Below are positions 57,389-64,000 of a DNA stretch of 64,000 nt, in pieces; position 1 is the stretch's first letter; each line of letters opens with the position of its first letter. Position numbers and translations under genes: made by a program. Under the pieces are notes generated by a model. It saw only the letters and a program-made list of their open reading frames with translations. It ran no database searches and had not been told where the DNA came from. Location of the stretch: assembly GCA_947372865.1 (NCBI GenBank), contig CANBVJ010000012.1, forward strand, positions 1-64,000, written 5' to 3'. The DNA is from Comamonadaceae bacterium (GTDB lineage: Bacteria > Pseudomonadota > Gammaproteobacteria > Burkholderiales > Burkholderiaceae_C).

Positions 57389-57413
57389 AGATTTAGGGAT
57401 TTTGGAGTTTTTA

Positions 57414-59039
57414 TTGAAAGCTGGACTTTATCCGTACAGCACGGCGATGGCGCCGCGCCAGGGCTTGTATGACGTAGCCGTGATTTTGCCCACCATCGGA
57501 CGCTGGACTACGCTGCAAGCTATTGAATCGGTGTACGCACAAGTCGATGCAGGCTGTATTCAATTATTGGTGGGGATTGACGCGGTGGAGCACGATTTTT
57601 TGCGCATAGAGCAATTGTTGCAGTCGCCACCACCGCATGTCGATGTGCTTCTTTTCTACCCTGGTTATTCCACATCGGTGCGCCACGGTGGCGTGCATAC
57701 ATCTGGCAGCGGCGGCGCCTTGCGGTCGGTATTGAGTTATCTGGCGCATAGCAAATACCTGTGTTATCTGGATGATGACAACTGGTGGGCGCCACAACAT
57801 TTGAGCACGCTATTGCGCGCGGTGCAGGGAAAAAGCTGGGCCTTTGCGGGCCGCAGCTTTGTGCATCCTGAACAAGACGATTTGCAGTGTCCGGACGATT
57901 GGGAGTCTGTCGGTTTGAACGGCGGAGTTTTCGCGGCGGAGTTTGGCGGTTGGGTGGATCCCAATTGTTTGATTCTTGATAAAACCCTCTGCGCCGAAGC
58001 CTTGGGATTGTGGAGCGACGCTCTGAAGCTCAATGCACAGGGCTGGGGTTTGGCGGCCGATCGCCGGGTTTTCGCATGGCTACGCCAAAAACCGGTCGGT
58101 GCGACCGGCGCGCACACGGTGTATTACCGTATTCGGTCCGACGATCCCAATTTTATAAACCGCATTCACCATCTGCGAAAAATCGAAGCAGCGGAGTTCT
58201 ACCTCCCAAAGCAGCACAGCAAAGCAACAGCTGCCATGGTGATTGTGTGCAAAGGCCGCTTGCAACACCTCAAGCAAAGCCTCCCTTTGGTGGCCGGCAT
58301 GGACGATTTGCAGGTGATTGTGGTGGATGACGATTGTCCCGAGCACTCTGGCGAATGGGTTGCTCAAAACTATCCTGCGGTGCAAGTGGTGCGCCCCTCT
58401 GAGCCAAGGCCGTTTAATTTGGCACGCGCGCGTAATTTAGGTGCGACTGCTGTCACCGCCCCGTGGATCGTTTTCATGGACGCCGATGTGCTGGCCAAGC
58501 CCCCGTTTGCACATTGGTTGGCCCAGCGGCGTGATCCTGGCTTCTTCTACTGCAATAGTCAGGAGGTGCCGGAGCTTCTGGGCACCTTTGTCTGCACTAC
58601 CCAAGCGTTTAAAGCGGTGGGTGGATACGACGAAAATTTTAGAAGCTGGGGTGGCGAAGATGCTGATATCTACCGCCGCCTGGAACAAGCAGGCTACGCC
58701 AAGGTGGCAATTCCTGCCGCCCTATGGGACCCCATATGGCATGACGATGCCTTGCGATTTACTTTTGTTGCTGGACCTCCGTCCAAGATGGTTTCGATTC
58801 TGCAGACGCATTTTTATTCAACCATCAAATACGATTTTCAAGCGCTTGGATTTGATTTTTCCAAGCTGCCGCAATTCGAGTCGGTTTTGCAAAAAATAGA
58901 TGCCTCGGTGTTGGATGCCATCGCTCAAAAAAGAGCGCAGGAATTTGTATTCAATCTGGGGCGGCGAAAAAAACTTTTGATGGCTAACGGTTTTTTCGTA
59001 AGTCGAAAAATAATTTATCAAATCAGCCAAGAGGCCTGA
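57414..59039 (+). CDS. Tandem-domain family-2 glycosyltransferase (chondroitin-polymerase-like layout)
   Basis: A 541-residue cytoplasmic protein with two GT-A domains. The first (about 15-220) starts 'YDVAVILPTIGRWTTLQAIESVYAQ' and has 'YLCYLDDDNWWAPQHL'. The second (about 265-480) has 'VIVVDDDCPEHSGEW', 'PWIVFMDADVLAKPP' with the DxD motif, and 'GGYDENFRSWGGEDADIYRRL', typical of the C-terminal galactosyltransferase module of KfoC-type polymerases. The TTG at 57414 has GGAG six bases upstream and is preferred; TTG 57402 and ATG 57447 are alternatives. It may add two alternating sugars to a surface polysaccharide; that role is inferred. Confidence 0.72.
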   Translation: MKAGLYPYSTAMAPRQGLYDVAVILPTIGRWTTLQAIESVYAQVDAGCIQLLVGIDAVEHDFLRIEQLLQSPPPHVDVLLFYPGYSTSVRHGGVHTSGSGGALRSVLSYLAHSKYLCYLDDDNWWAPQHLSTLLRAVQGKSWAFAGRSFVHPEQDDLQCPDDWESVGLNGGVFAAEFGGWVDPNCLILDKTLCAEALGLWSDALKLNAQGWGLAADRRVFAWLRQKPVGATGAHTVYYRIRSDDPNFINRIHHLRKIEAAEFYLPKQHSKATAAMVIVCKGRLQHLKQSLPLVAGMDDLQVIVVDDDCPEHSGEWVAQNYPAVQVVRPSEPRPFNLARARNLGATAVTAPWIVFMDADVLAKPPFAHWLAQRRDPGFFYCNSQEVPELLGTFVCTTQAFKAVGGYDENFRSWGGEDADIYRRLEQAGYAKVAIPAALWDPIWHDDALRFTFVAGPPSKMVSILQTHFYSTIKYDFQALGFDFSKLPQFESVLQKIDASVLDAIAQKRAQEFVFNLGRRKKLLMANGFFVSRKIIYQISQEA

Positions 59040-59077
59040 GTTCCATCCAAGGCAAGGTACATGCGAGCCGGCAAATT

Positions 59078-59923
59078 ATGAATGCAACAACACAAACCCA
59101 AGTTTGGCAGCAGCATGCGTCCCAATGGGATCTTGTAGGCGCTCCACTGCGCCCCTCGCCCATAGACGCTGAGCTCATGCGCGCCGCCATCCTCGGGCGC
59201 CACGGCGAAGACCTGCAAGGCCTTCAAGTCGCTGTATTGGGCGTTACGCCCGAAGTGGTGGGGCTCGCTTGGCCCCTGGCTTCAACCATCCGTGCCTTTG
59301 ACCACAGTGCGGACATGGTGCGCAAGGTCTGGCGGCCGCACCCTACGCTAGCCTCTGAAGTTTGTTTGGCGGACTGGTCCGGGCTGCCCCTGGCCTCCGG
59401 CTCGGTGGATGTCTTTGCGGGTGACAATTCCTTGGGCGCTTTACCCACTTTTGTCACGTGCCAAAATGTGCTGCGCGAACTGCACCGCGTATTAAAGCGC
59501 TCAGGCACCTTGTGCTTGCGCTGCTTTATTGCGCCGGAGGTGCCTGAGTCTTTTGCGAGCATCAGCGAGGATGTGGCCCATGGACGTGTGCTTAGTTTTC
59601 ACGCGCTCAAGTGGCGTTTGGCCATGGCGCTGTGTACGGGCCCGGATCAAAACGTGGTCGTGCACCGTATTTTTCAGTGCTTTGAATCTGTGTTTCCTGA
59701 CCGGCTGGCTTTAGCGCGCATGACCGGCTGGTCCGCGGAAGTGATCAACACAATTGACGTGTACCGCGACAGCGACACCGTGTACACCTTTTTTACCATT
59801 GCGTCATTGAGGCGTTTGGCCATGCCGTGGTTCAGCGTGCAAAGCATTCAGTACCCGGACTATGAGCTCGCGGCTAGGTGCCCGACGGTGACGCTGGTGC
59901 CCCACGCCAGCGTGGCACCGTGA
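59078..59923 (+). CDS. Class I SAM-dependent methyltransferase-like protein
   Basis: A 281-residue protein with a Rossmann-type methyltransferase layout. A motif I-like 'LQVAVLGVTPEVVGLAWPL' is followed by 'IRAFDHSADMVRKVW' (acidic end of strand 2), 'LADWSGLPLASGSVDVFAGDNSLGAL' (motif II) and 'LRELHRVLKRSGTLCLRCF' (motif III). Motif I is less Gly-rich than usual, so SAM binding is likely but not certain. It overlaps the following cyanophycin-synthetase-like gene by 4 bp (GTGA), indicating a coupled pathway. Substrate unknown; sugar O-methylation or carboxyl methylation are both possible. Confidence 0.7.
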   Translation: MNATTQTQVWQQHASQWDLVGAPLRPSPIDAELMRAAILGRHGEDLQGLQVAVLGVTPEVVGLAWPLASTIRAFDHSADMVRKVWRPHPTLASEVCLADWSGLPLASGSVDVFAGDNSLGALPTFVTCQNVLRELHRVLKRSGTLCLRCFIAPEVPESFASISEDVAHGRVLSFHALKWRLAMALCTGPDQNVVVHRIFQCFESVFPDRLALARMTGWSAEVINTIDVYRDSDTVYTFFTIASLRRLAMPWFSVQSIQYPDYELAARCPTVTLVPHASVAP

Positions 59924-61851
59924 CAGCGCTCTCCCCTGCACGTCACTGTGCCCTGCTCAGTCCCGCCCATTTCCTGCGTGGCTTTGCCTTTGGCTTGCGT
60001 TACCCGGCCTTGGTGGTTGCTGTTGCGTGGGATATGCCTCCTGACACGCGCTGGCTCGATGCGCTGCAGCAGCAGGTGCCAGCTATCCCTGGCCTGGCCC
60101 GTGTCTGGACCGCGGCGGACTGGGAGGCTCTGCGCACTGAACCGCACCAAGACGCGCAGGCCTTGTTACGGGTCTTGCATGTACTCCAGCGGGCCGCCGC
60201 TTTGCCCTTGTTTGAAGAGGGCAAGATCATTTCCATCAGTGGCACGACACACCGCTATGCGGTGCCCATTTTTGCGCGCAGCGCCCAAGCCATGCTGGCC
60301 ACGGTGCGGGCTTTGCTACAGGTGGTGGAGCAGCTCGCCGCTGGTGTGCGCAACCCGCCCCTTGCCGAGCTGGAGTTGGCCCTGAGGGCCCTGGCGGGAA
60401 GCTATGTTTGCGGCTCGAACGTTCCGCCATTTTTGCAGGCCGCTTTGGCCCGTGAACTGCCGTTTTATGAGGTGGCGGGCGATGTCATTCAGTTTGGTCA
60501 GGGACGCCGTGGACGGTGGTTGCAAAGCTCGTTTACCGACACCACACCCCAAATCGCAGCTACGCTGTCGCGTGATAAAAAGCTCTGCGCCCAGGTCTTA
60601 AAGCGCGCAGGCATTCCCGTGCCAGCGCATGAGACCGTGCGATCGGTCGAAGAGTTGGGTCCGGCAGCGCAGCGCTTGGGGTATCCGGTGGTGATTAAGC
60701 CCGCTGACCTGGACGGCGGCGTAGGTGTGGCTGCGGGTCTGGACAGCGCCCAGGAGGTCGCACAGGCTTATGCGCAGGCGCTAAAACATTCCCGCAACAT
60801 TTTGATTGAAAAGCACATACCGGGGCGCGATTACCGGCTCACCGTATTTCACAAGGAGGTGGTTTGGACCATTGAGCGCCAGCCCGCAGGCTTGCACGGC
60901 GACGGCGTTTCCACTGTCGAACAACTGTTGGCCTTGGCTAACCAAGACACACGACGTGGCGACGGAGCGCATGCGTCGCTGAAAAAACTGGTGCTCGATG
61001 GGGAGGCGCAGTCGCTTCTGCGCCGCCAAGCCCTGGGTGGCCAGTCTGTCCCACCCAAGGGAAAGTTTGTTCGCTTGCGGCGCAGTGCCAATATCGCTAG
61101 CGGAGGCTTGCCGATCGCCGTGGTGGCAGATATACACCCCGACAACCTCGCCCTGGCGGTGCGGGCCGCACAAGCGCTCAAATTGGACTTGGCTGGTGTG
61201 GACTTGTTGATTCCGGATATCAAAGTGTCCTGGCTGGCCGGCGGCGCTGCTGTGTGCGAGGTAAACGCCCAACCGCAACTCGGACGAACTACCAGCTTGC
61301 ATTTGTACCCATTAGTGCTGGGCAAACTCGTTCCCGGTAATGGGCGTATTCCCATTGTGTTGGCCTTTGGCGCCGGACAGGCCCAGGCGTTGGTGCAATC
61401 GCTAGAAGCGCAATGGGGCGCCCTGGGGCGCAGCTTGGGCGTGGCCGATGCCGCGGGGGTGCGGCTCGGCGGTGTGCAGATTGGCAAGGCCGGCACATCG
61501 GCCTACGACGCCGGTGCGTTGTTGCTGGCGAACACCCAAGTAGATGCGATAGCTTTGGTCATCGACGACAGAAGTCTGTTGGAAAACGGCTTCCCATTTT
61601 CAGCGTTTGACATACTTTTGGTGACAGATGACCATCGTTGGCGCTCTCCTGCACAGGCAGGCGCGGCGCCCGACTTCATTGCCTGCCAACCGGCGTGCGA
61701 TGGGTTTTTCATAGCGACGGGATTTGATGAAGAAAAAAAGAGATTGCTTGCAAGCTACAGCACGGAACTGTTCGAACATTTTGACGTCGCAGGTCAGGGT
61801 TTGTTGGACCGCTTGTGCAGTATTTACCACAACCATGGTGAGGCAGTTTGA
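59920..61851 (+). CDS. Cyanophycin synthetase-like ATP-grasp ligase with degenerate Mur-ligase domain (CphA2-like layout)
   Basis: A 643-residue protein. The GTG at 59920 overlaps the methyltransferase stop and replaces the ORF track's start 14 codons upstream. After a divergent N-terminal domain comes 'FYEVAGDVIQFGQGRRGRWLQSSFTDTT' and a full CphA-type ATP-grasp (about 215-470): 'KRAGIPVPAHETV', 'YPVVIKPADLDGGVGVAAGL', 'IPGRDYRLTVF', 'VPPKGKFVRLRRSANIASGG' and 'VCEVNAQPQLGRT'. Where CphA1 then has 'IPIVAVTGTNGKTTT', this protein has 'IPIVLAFGAGQAQAL'. The P-loop is therefore lost and the Mur-like domain is cut short at the C-terminus. CphA2 enzymes share this one-active-site design. Likely an amino-acid or dipeptide ligase; the actual product is unknown. 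Confidence 0.82.
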   Translation: MTALSPARHCALLSPAHFLRGFAFGLRYPALVVAVAWDMPPDTRWLDALQQQVPAIPGLARVWTAADWEALRTEPHQDAQALLRVLHVLQRAAALPLFEEGKIISISGTTHRYAVPIFARSAQAMLATVRALLQVVEQLAAGVRNPPLAELELALRALAGSYVCGSNVPPFLQAALARELPFYEVAGDVIQFGQGRRGRWLQSSFTDTTPQIAATLSRDKKLCAQVLKRAGIPVPAHETVRSVEELGPAAQRLGYPVVIKPADLDGGVGVAAGLDSAQEVAQAYAQALKHSRNILIEKHIPGRDYRLTVFHKEVVWTIERQPAGLHGDGVSTVEQLLALANQDTRRGDGAHASLKKLVLDGEAQSLLRRQALGGQSVPPKGKFVRLRRSANIASGGLPIAVVADIHPDNLALAVRAAQALKLDLAGVDLLIPDIKVSWLAGGAAVCEVNAQPQLGRTTSLHLYPLVLGKLVPGNGRIPIVLAFGAGQAQALVQSLEAQWGALGRSLGVADAAGVRLGGVQIGKAGTSAYDAGALLLANTQVDAIALVIDDRSLLENGFPFSAFDILLVTDDHRWRSPAQAGAAPDFIACQPACDGFFIATGFDEEKKRLLASYSTELFEHFDVAGQGLLDRLCSIYHNHGEAV

Positions 61852-61948
61852 AACTGGACTCAGCCTAAAACCTGCGCCGCGCATTTGTCTGAATATTCGC
61901 CACAGGCAAGGCTCAGCGTGCGCGTAGCACGTATTCAAGGAAATTTAA

Positions 61949-62830
61949 GTGAAAAAAATATTCCAAACTGCTGATGAGTTATTTAGGTTGGAGGCAGCGC
62001 TGCTGCGAGATTATTTGCCTACAGATCGAGAAGGGGATCTGATTTATTCGCTCATCAGCTTTGTTCGGTCGCACGCCAGGCTTCCAACAGAAAATAAAAT
62101 ATTTAATGATGTGCTTTTTAAAATAAACACCAGCGATGAAATACTAAATCCACTGCGCGTTTTTGTATCCGATAAAGAACATGGAAAACAATACATAAAA
62201 AGTATTTTGGGTAATGATGTCAATGTTCCTACACTTCGGATCTTAAGAAATAAAGAGGATATCTTGTCGTATCATTTTCCGGAGCGTTGTGTTATCAAGC
62301 CCACGCACGCCTCGGGCGAGGTAATTATTCGCGAAGCAGGTGAGCGGCTGGACTTGGCAAAGCTCCAGTCGTGGCTCGCATTGAGTTATTATAAAAAAAC
62401 ACGTGAGGCAAATTATCGCTACCTTGAGCCAAAAATATTGGTCGAACCTATATTATTCGATGATCCCAATCTCAGTGATATCAAAGTTTTTTGTTTCCAG
62501 GGCAAGGCGAAATTATTATTCGTTGATTTGAATGTGCGAGTCAAGCATCAAAGAAAATTTTACGATGTCCATTGGAATCCATTAAACTTTTCTCTGCGAT
62601 ACCCTAACCCGGCAGCCCTTTCCCTGCTCCGACCTTTAAACCTGGACGCCATGCTGGCTGCGGCCGAGCGGCTAAGTGAGCAGTTTTCCTTCGTAAGAAT
62701 AGATTTTTATTCCAACCAAGAGCGGTTTTATGTGGGTGAAATTACCAACTGTTCTGGGGCGGGACTCGCGAAGTTTGATTCCTACGAAAATGAGTTGCGC
62801 GCTTCTGAGATTATCTTTGGACCCTATTAA
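61949..62830 (+). CDS. TupA-like ATP-grasp protein (teichuronopeptide-type)
   Basis: A 293-residue protein of the ATPgrasp_TupA family. It starts at a GTG with AAGGA upstream. Family blocks are 'FVSDKEHGKQYIKSILG', 'FPERCVIKPTHASGEVIIRE', 'ILVEPILFDDPNLSDIKVFCFQGKAKLLFVDLNVRVKHQRKFYDVHWNPL' and 'FSFVRIDFYSNQERFYVGEITNCSGAG', the last supplying metal-binding acidic residues. TupA is linked to teichuronopeptide cell-wall polymers; homologues occur in polysaccharide clusters as presumed amino-acid/sugar ligases. The gene is strikingly AT-rich compared with its neighbours, a sign of transfer. It lies 97 bp after the CphA-like gene. Confidence 0.8.
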   Translation: MKKIFQTADELFRLEAALLRDYLPTDREGDLIYSLISFVRSHARLPTENKIFNDVLFKINTSDEILNPLRVFVSDKEHGKQYIKSILGNDVNVPTLRILRNKEDILSYHFPERCVIKPTHASGEVIIREAGERLDLAKLQSWLALSYYKKTREANYRYLEPKILVEPILFDDPNLSDIKVFCFQGKAKLLFVDLNVRVKHQRKFYDVHWNPLNFSLRYPNPAALSLLRPLNLDAMLAAAERLSEQFSFVRIDFYSNQERFYVGEITNCSGAGLAKFDSYENELRASEIIFGPY

Positions 62831-62936
62831 ACTCCGAACTACTTACTTCCAGTCACGGTGGCACGTGCCCCCGGGGTGGCAAATTTGGTGATTTTTGCTG
62901 CCTTGAGTCCCTCTTCCCGCCAGAGTTGGCCGTCGC

Positions 62937-63926
62937 TTATTTCAGCCAGCCGCGTTTGCCAAAATACCACATGGGCACCAGCGCGCTGCAAACCATCAGC
63001 GCCACCGTGTAGGGGTAGCTCCAGGCGCCCAGAAATTCCAGCTCAGGAAACTTCAGGTTCATGCCGTAGACGCTGGCAATCAGCGTGGGCGGTAGCAGCG
63101 CCACGCTGGCCACCGAGAAGATCTTGATGACCTTGTTCTGGTTGATGTTGATGAAACCGACCGTGGCATCCATCAAGAAGTTGATCTTGTCAAACAGAAA
63201 CGCGGTGTGCGAATCGAGTGAATCAATGTCGCGCAAAATCTGGCGCGCCTCTTCAAACTGCTCGGCGTTGAGCATTTTGGAGCGCATCATGAAACTCACG
63301 GCGCGCCGGGTGTCCATCACATTGCGCCGGATGCGCCCGCTCAAATCCTCGTGGCGGGCAATGGCGCCCAGTGCTTCGCCGGCAATCGCGTCGGTCACGT
63401 CGCCTGAGAGCACTTTTTTACTGACTTTTTCCAGCTCGTCGTAAATGCCTTCGAGCGTGTCGGCGGAGTATTCGGCGTCGGCGTCAAACAGCTTGAGCAG
63501 CACTTCCTTGGCGTCTTCAATCAGCCCGGGTGCGCGGCGGGCGCGCATGCGCAGCAGGCGAAACACCGGCACGTCTTCGTCGTGGATGGAAAACAGCACG
63601 CCTTTGCTTTTGAGGCTGTCGTTGACCAGGTTCAGGATAAAAGCGGCGCGCACCGTGCGCGGCTCGTCTTCGTCGGCGATCAAGAAGTCGCTGCGAATGT
63701 GCAGTTCGCCGTTGTCTTCGGTATAAAAACGGGCCGATTCCTCGATGTCCTCGTCCATCGCATCTTCGGGGATGGACAGGCCGTAGTACTGCTTGATCCA
63801 GCGTTTTTCTTCAACGGTGGGGGATTCCAGATCGACCCAGATGGGCTGGAACTTGGAGAGCTCTTCCAGGGACTCGATTTCTTCCTGGAACAGGCGGCCA
63901 TTGGCCAAGGTAAAGATGTTGAGCAT
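62937..63926 (-). CDS. corA: Magnesium/cobalt transporter CorA
   Basis: A 329-residue CorA-type channel. The start is the ATG of MLNIFTLANGRLFQEEIESLEEL; the ten extra residues in the ORF track (MGPEPQPPPP) lack family character. A large cytoplasmic N-terminal domain is followed by two C-terminal helices, the first ending in the signature 'SVYGMN' (GMN ion-selectivity motif in the full 'SVYGMNLKFPEL'). It forms a pentameric inner-membrane channel for Mg2+. It is convergent with the TupA-like gene across 106 bp that contain a GGCACGTGCC palindrome and no gene. Confidence 0.94.
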   Translation of the reverse strand: MLNIFTLANGRLFQEEIESLEELSKFQPIWVDLESPTVEEKRWIKQYYGLSIPEDAMDEDIEESARFYTEDNGELHIRSDFLIADEDEPRTVRAAFILNLVNDSLKSKGVLFSIHDEDVPVFRLLRMRARRAPGLIEDAKEVLLKLFDADAEYSADTLEGIYDELEKVSKKVLSGDVTDAIAGEALGAIARHEDLSGRIRRNVMDTRRAVSFMMRSKMLNAEQFEEARQILRDIDSLDSHTAFLFDKINFLMDATVGFININQNKVIKIFSVASVALLPPTLIASVYGMNLKFPELEFLGAWSYPYTVALMVCSALVPMWYFGKRGWLK

Positions 63927-63951
63927 AGGCGGGGGTGGCTGAGGTTCGGGG

Positions 63952-63967
63952 CCCATCGTGCGATGGG
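63952..63967. promoter_or_regulatory. Inverted repeat CCCATCG-tg-CGATGGG upstream of corA
   Basis: A perfect 7-bp inverted repeat with a 2-bp centre lies 26-41 bp upstream of the corA start, where an operator or promoter-proximal protein site could sit. It is also close to the window end, and its role cannot be judged from this sequence. Confidence 0.3.
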
Positions 63968-64000
63968 GCGAAGGTGCTGCTGCAGCTTTCGAACGACGGG

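Noticed and set aside
59878-59919. Upstream GTG start of the CphA-like gene
   Set aside because: It would overlap the methyltransferase by 46 bp, whereas the GTG at 59920 gives the standard 4-bp GTGA overlap and the extra residues have no family character.
62831-62936. Terminator or small gene between the TupA-like gene and corA
   Set aside because: A GGCACGTGCC palindrome and a weak TGCC/GGCA stem are present, but there is no convincing stem plus T-run and no supported reading frame.

Overview
The window looks like a chromosomal segment of a high-GC betaproteobacterium, most likely Burkholderiales (Comamonadaceae-like, e.g. the Rhodoferax/Polaromonas/Curvibacter neighbourhood). This is inferred from GC-rich codon use, a Bug-family binding protein, a three-gene pntAA-pntAB-pntB transhydrogenase and a split gsp cluster with divergent gspC. 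No rRNA, tRNA, CRISPR array, IS element, integrase or phage gene was seen. Coding density is very high and no gene-free stretch exceeds about 250 bp.

Region 1 (1-11 kb) is ordinary metabolism and transport: a DMT exporter with an overlapping small monooxygenase-fold protein, a RES/Xre-type toxin-antitoxin pair with a readable promoter/operator, a PhzF-like isomerase, a class II aldolase, an MFS transporter, a GT39-type membrane glycosyltransferase, an ABC substrate-binding protein next to an acyl-CoA synthetase, and a Gph-like HAD phosphatase. Region 2 (11-22.2 kb) is a type II secretion locus. gspG-H-I-J-K-L-M-N-D-E-F run on the minus strand with mostly overlapping or abutting genes, and a short gspC diverges on the plus strand. 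Region 3 (22.3-27 kb) is pntAA-pntAB-pntB followed by a FadD-like ligase.

Region 4 (about 27-62.8 kb) is the accessory and most interesting part. Its centre is a 12-kb gene for a 3975-residue protein: a Gly/Ala-rich N-terminus, Ig-like domains in 591-597-bp tandem DNA repeats, and a roughly 2400-residue region of about 36-residue repeats with a conserved Gln, predicted to form a beta-solenoid. It heads a tight operon with a glycosyltransferase, a TolC-like outer-membrane protein, a LapB-like ABC exporter, an HlyD adaptor and a second glycosyltransferase-like gene. Divergent from it is a TPR-glycosyltransferase overlapping a trypsin-like periplasmic protease, and further out lies a subtilisin-family protease with a possible C-terminal beta-barrel. 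Three mutually similar ANL (AMP-forming) ligases flank the locus. The right end carries a tandem-domain GT2, a methyltransferase, a cyanophycin-synthetase-like ligase whose Mur-ligase half is degenerate (CphA2-like layout), and a TupA-like ATP-grasp protein.

Taken together, region 4 reads as a cell-surface system. The sequence supports a giant adhesin exported by a dedicated type I system, with its own glycosyltransferases. It also supports, more speculatively, an enzyme set for a peptide-bearing or acyl-modified surface glycoconjugate. I do not recognise this combination as a described system. The last gene, corA, is on the minus strand and marks a return to housekeeping content.
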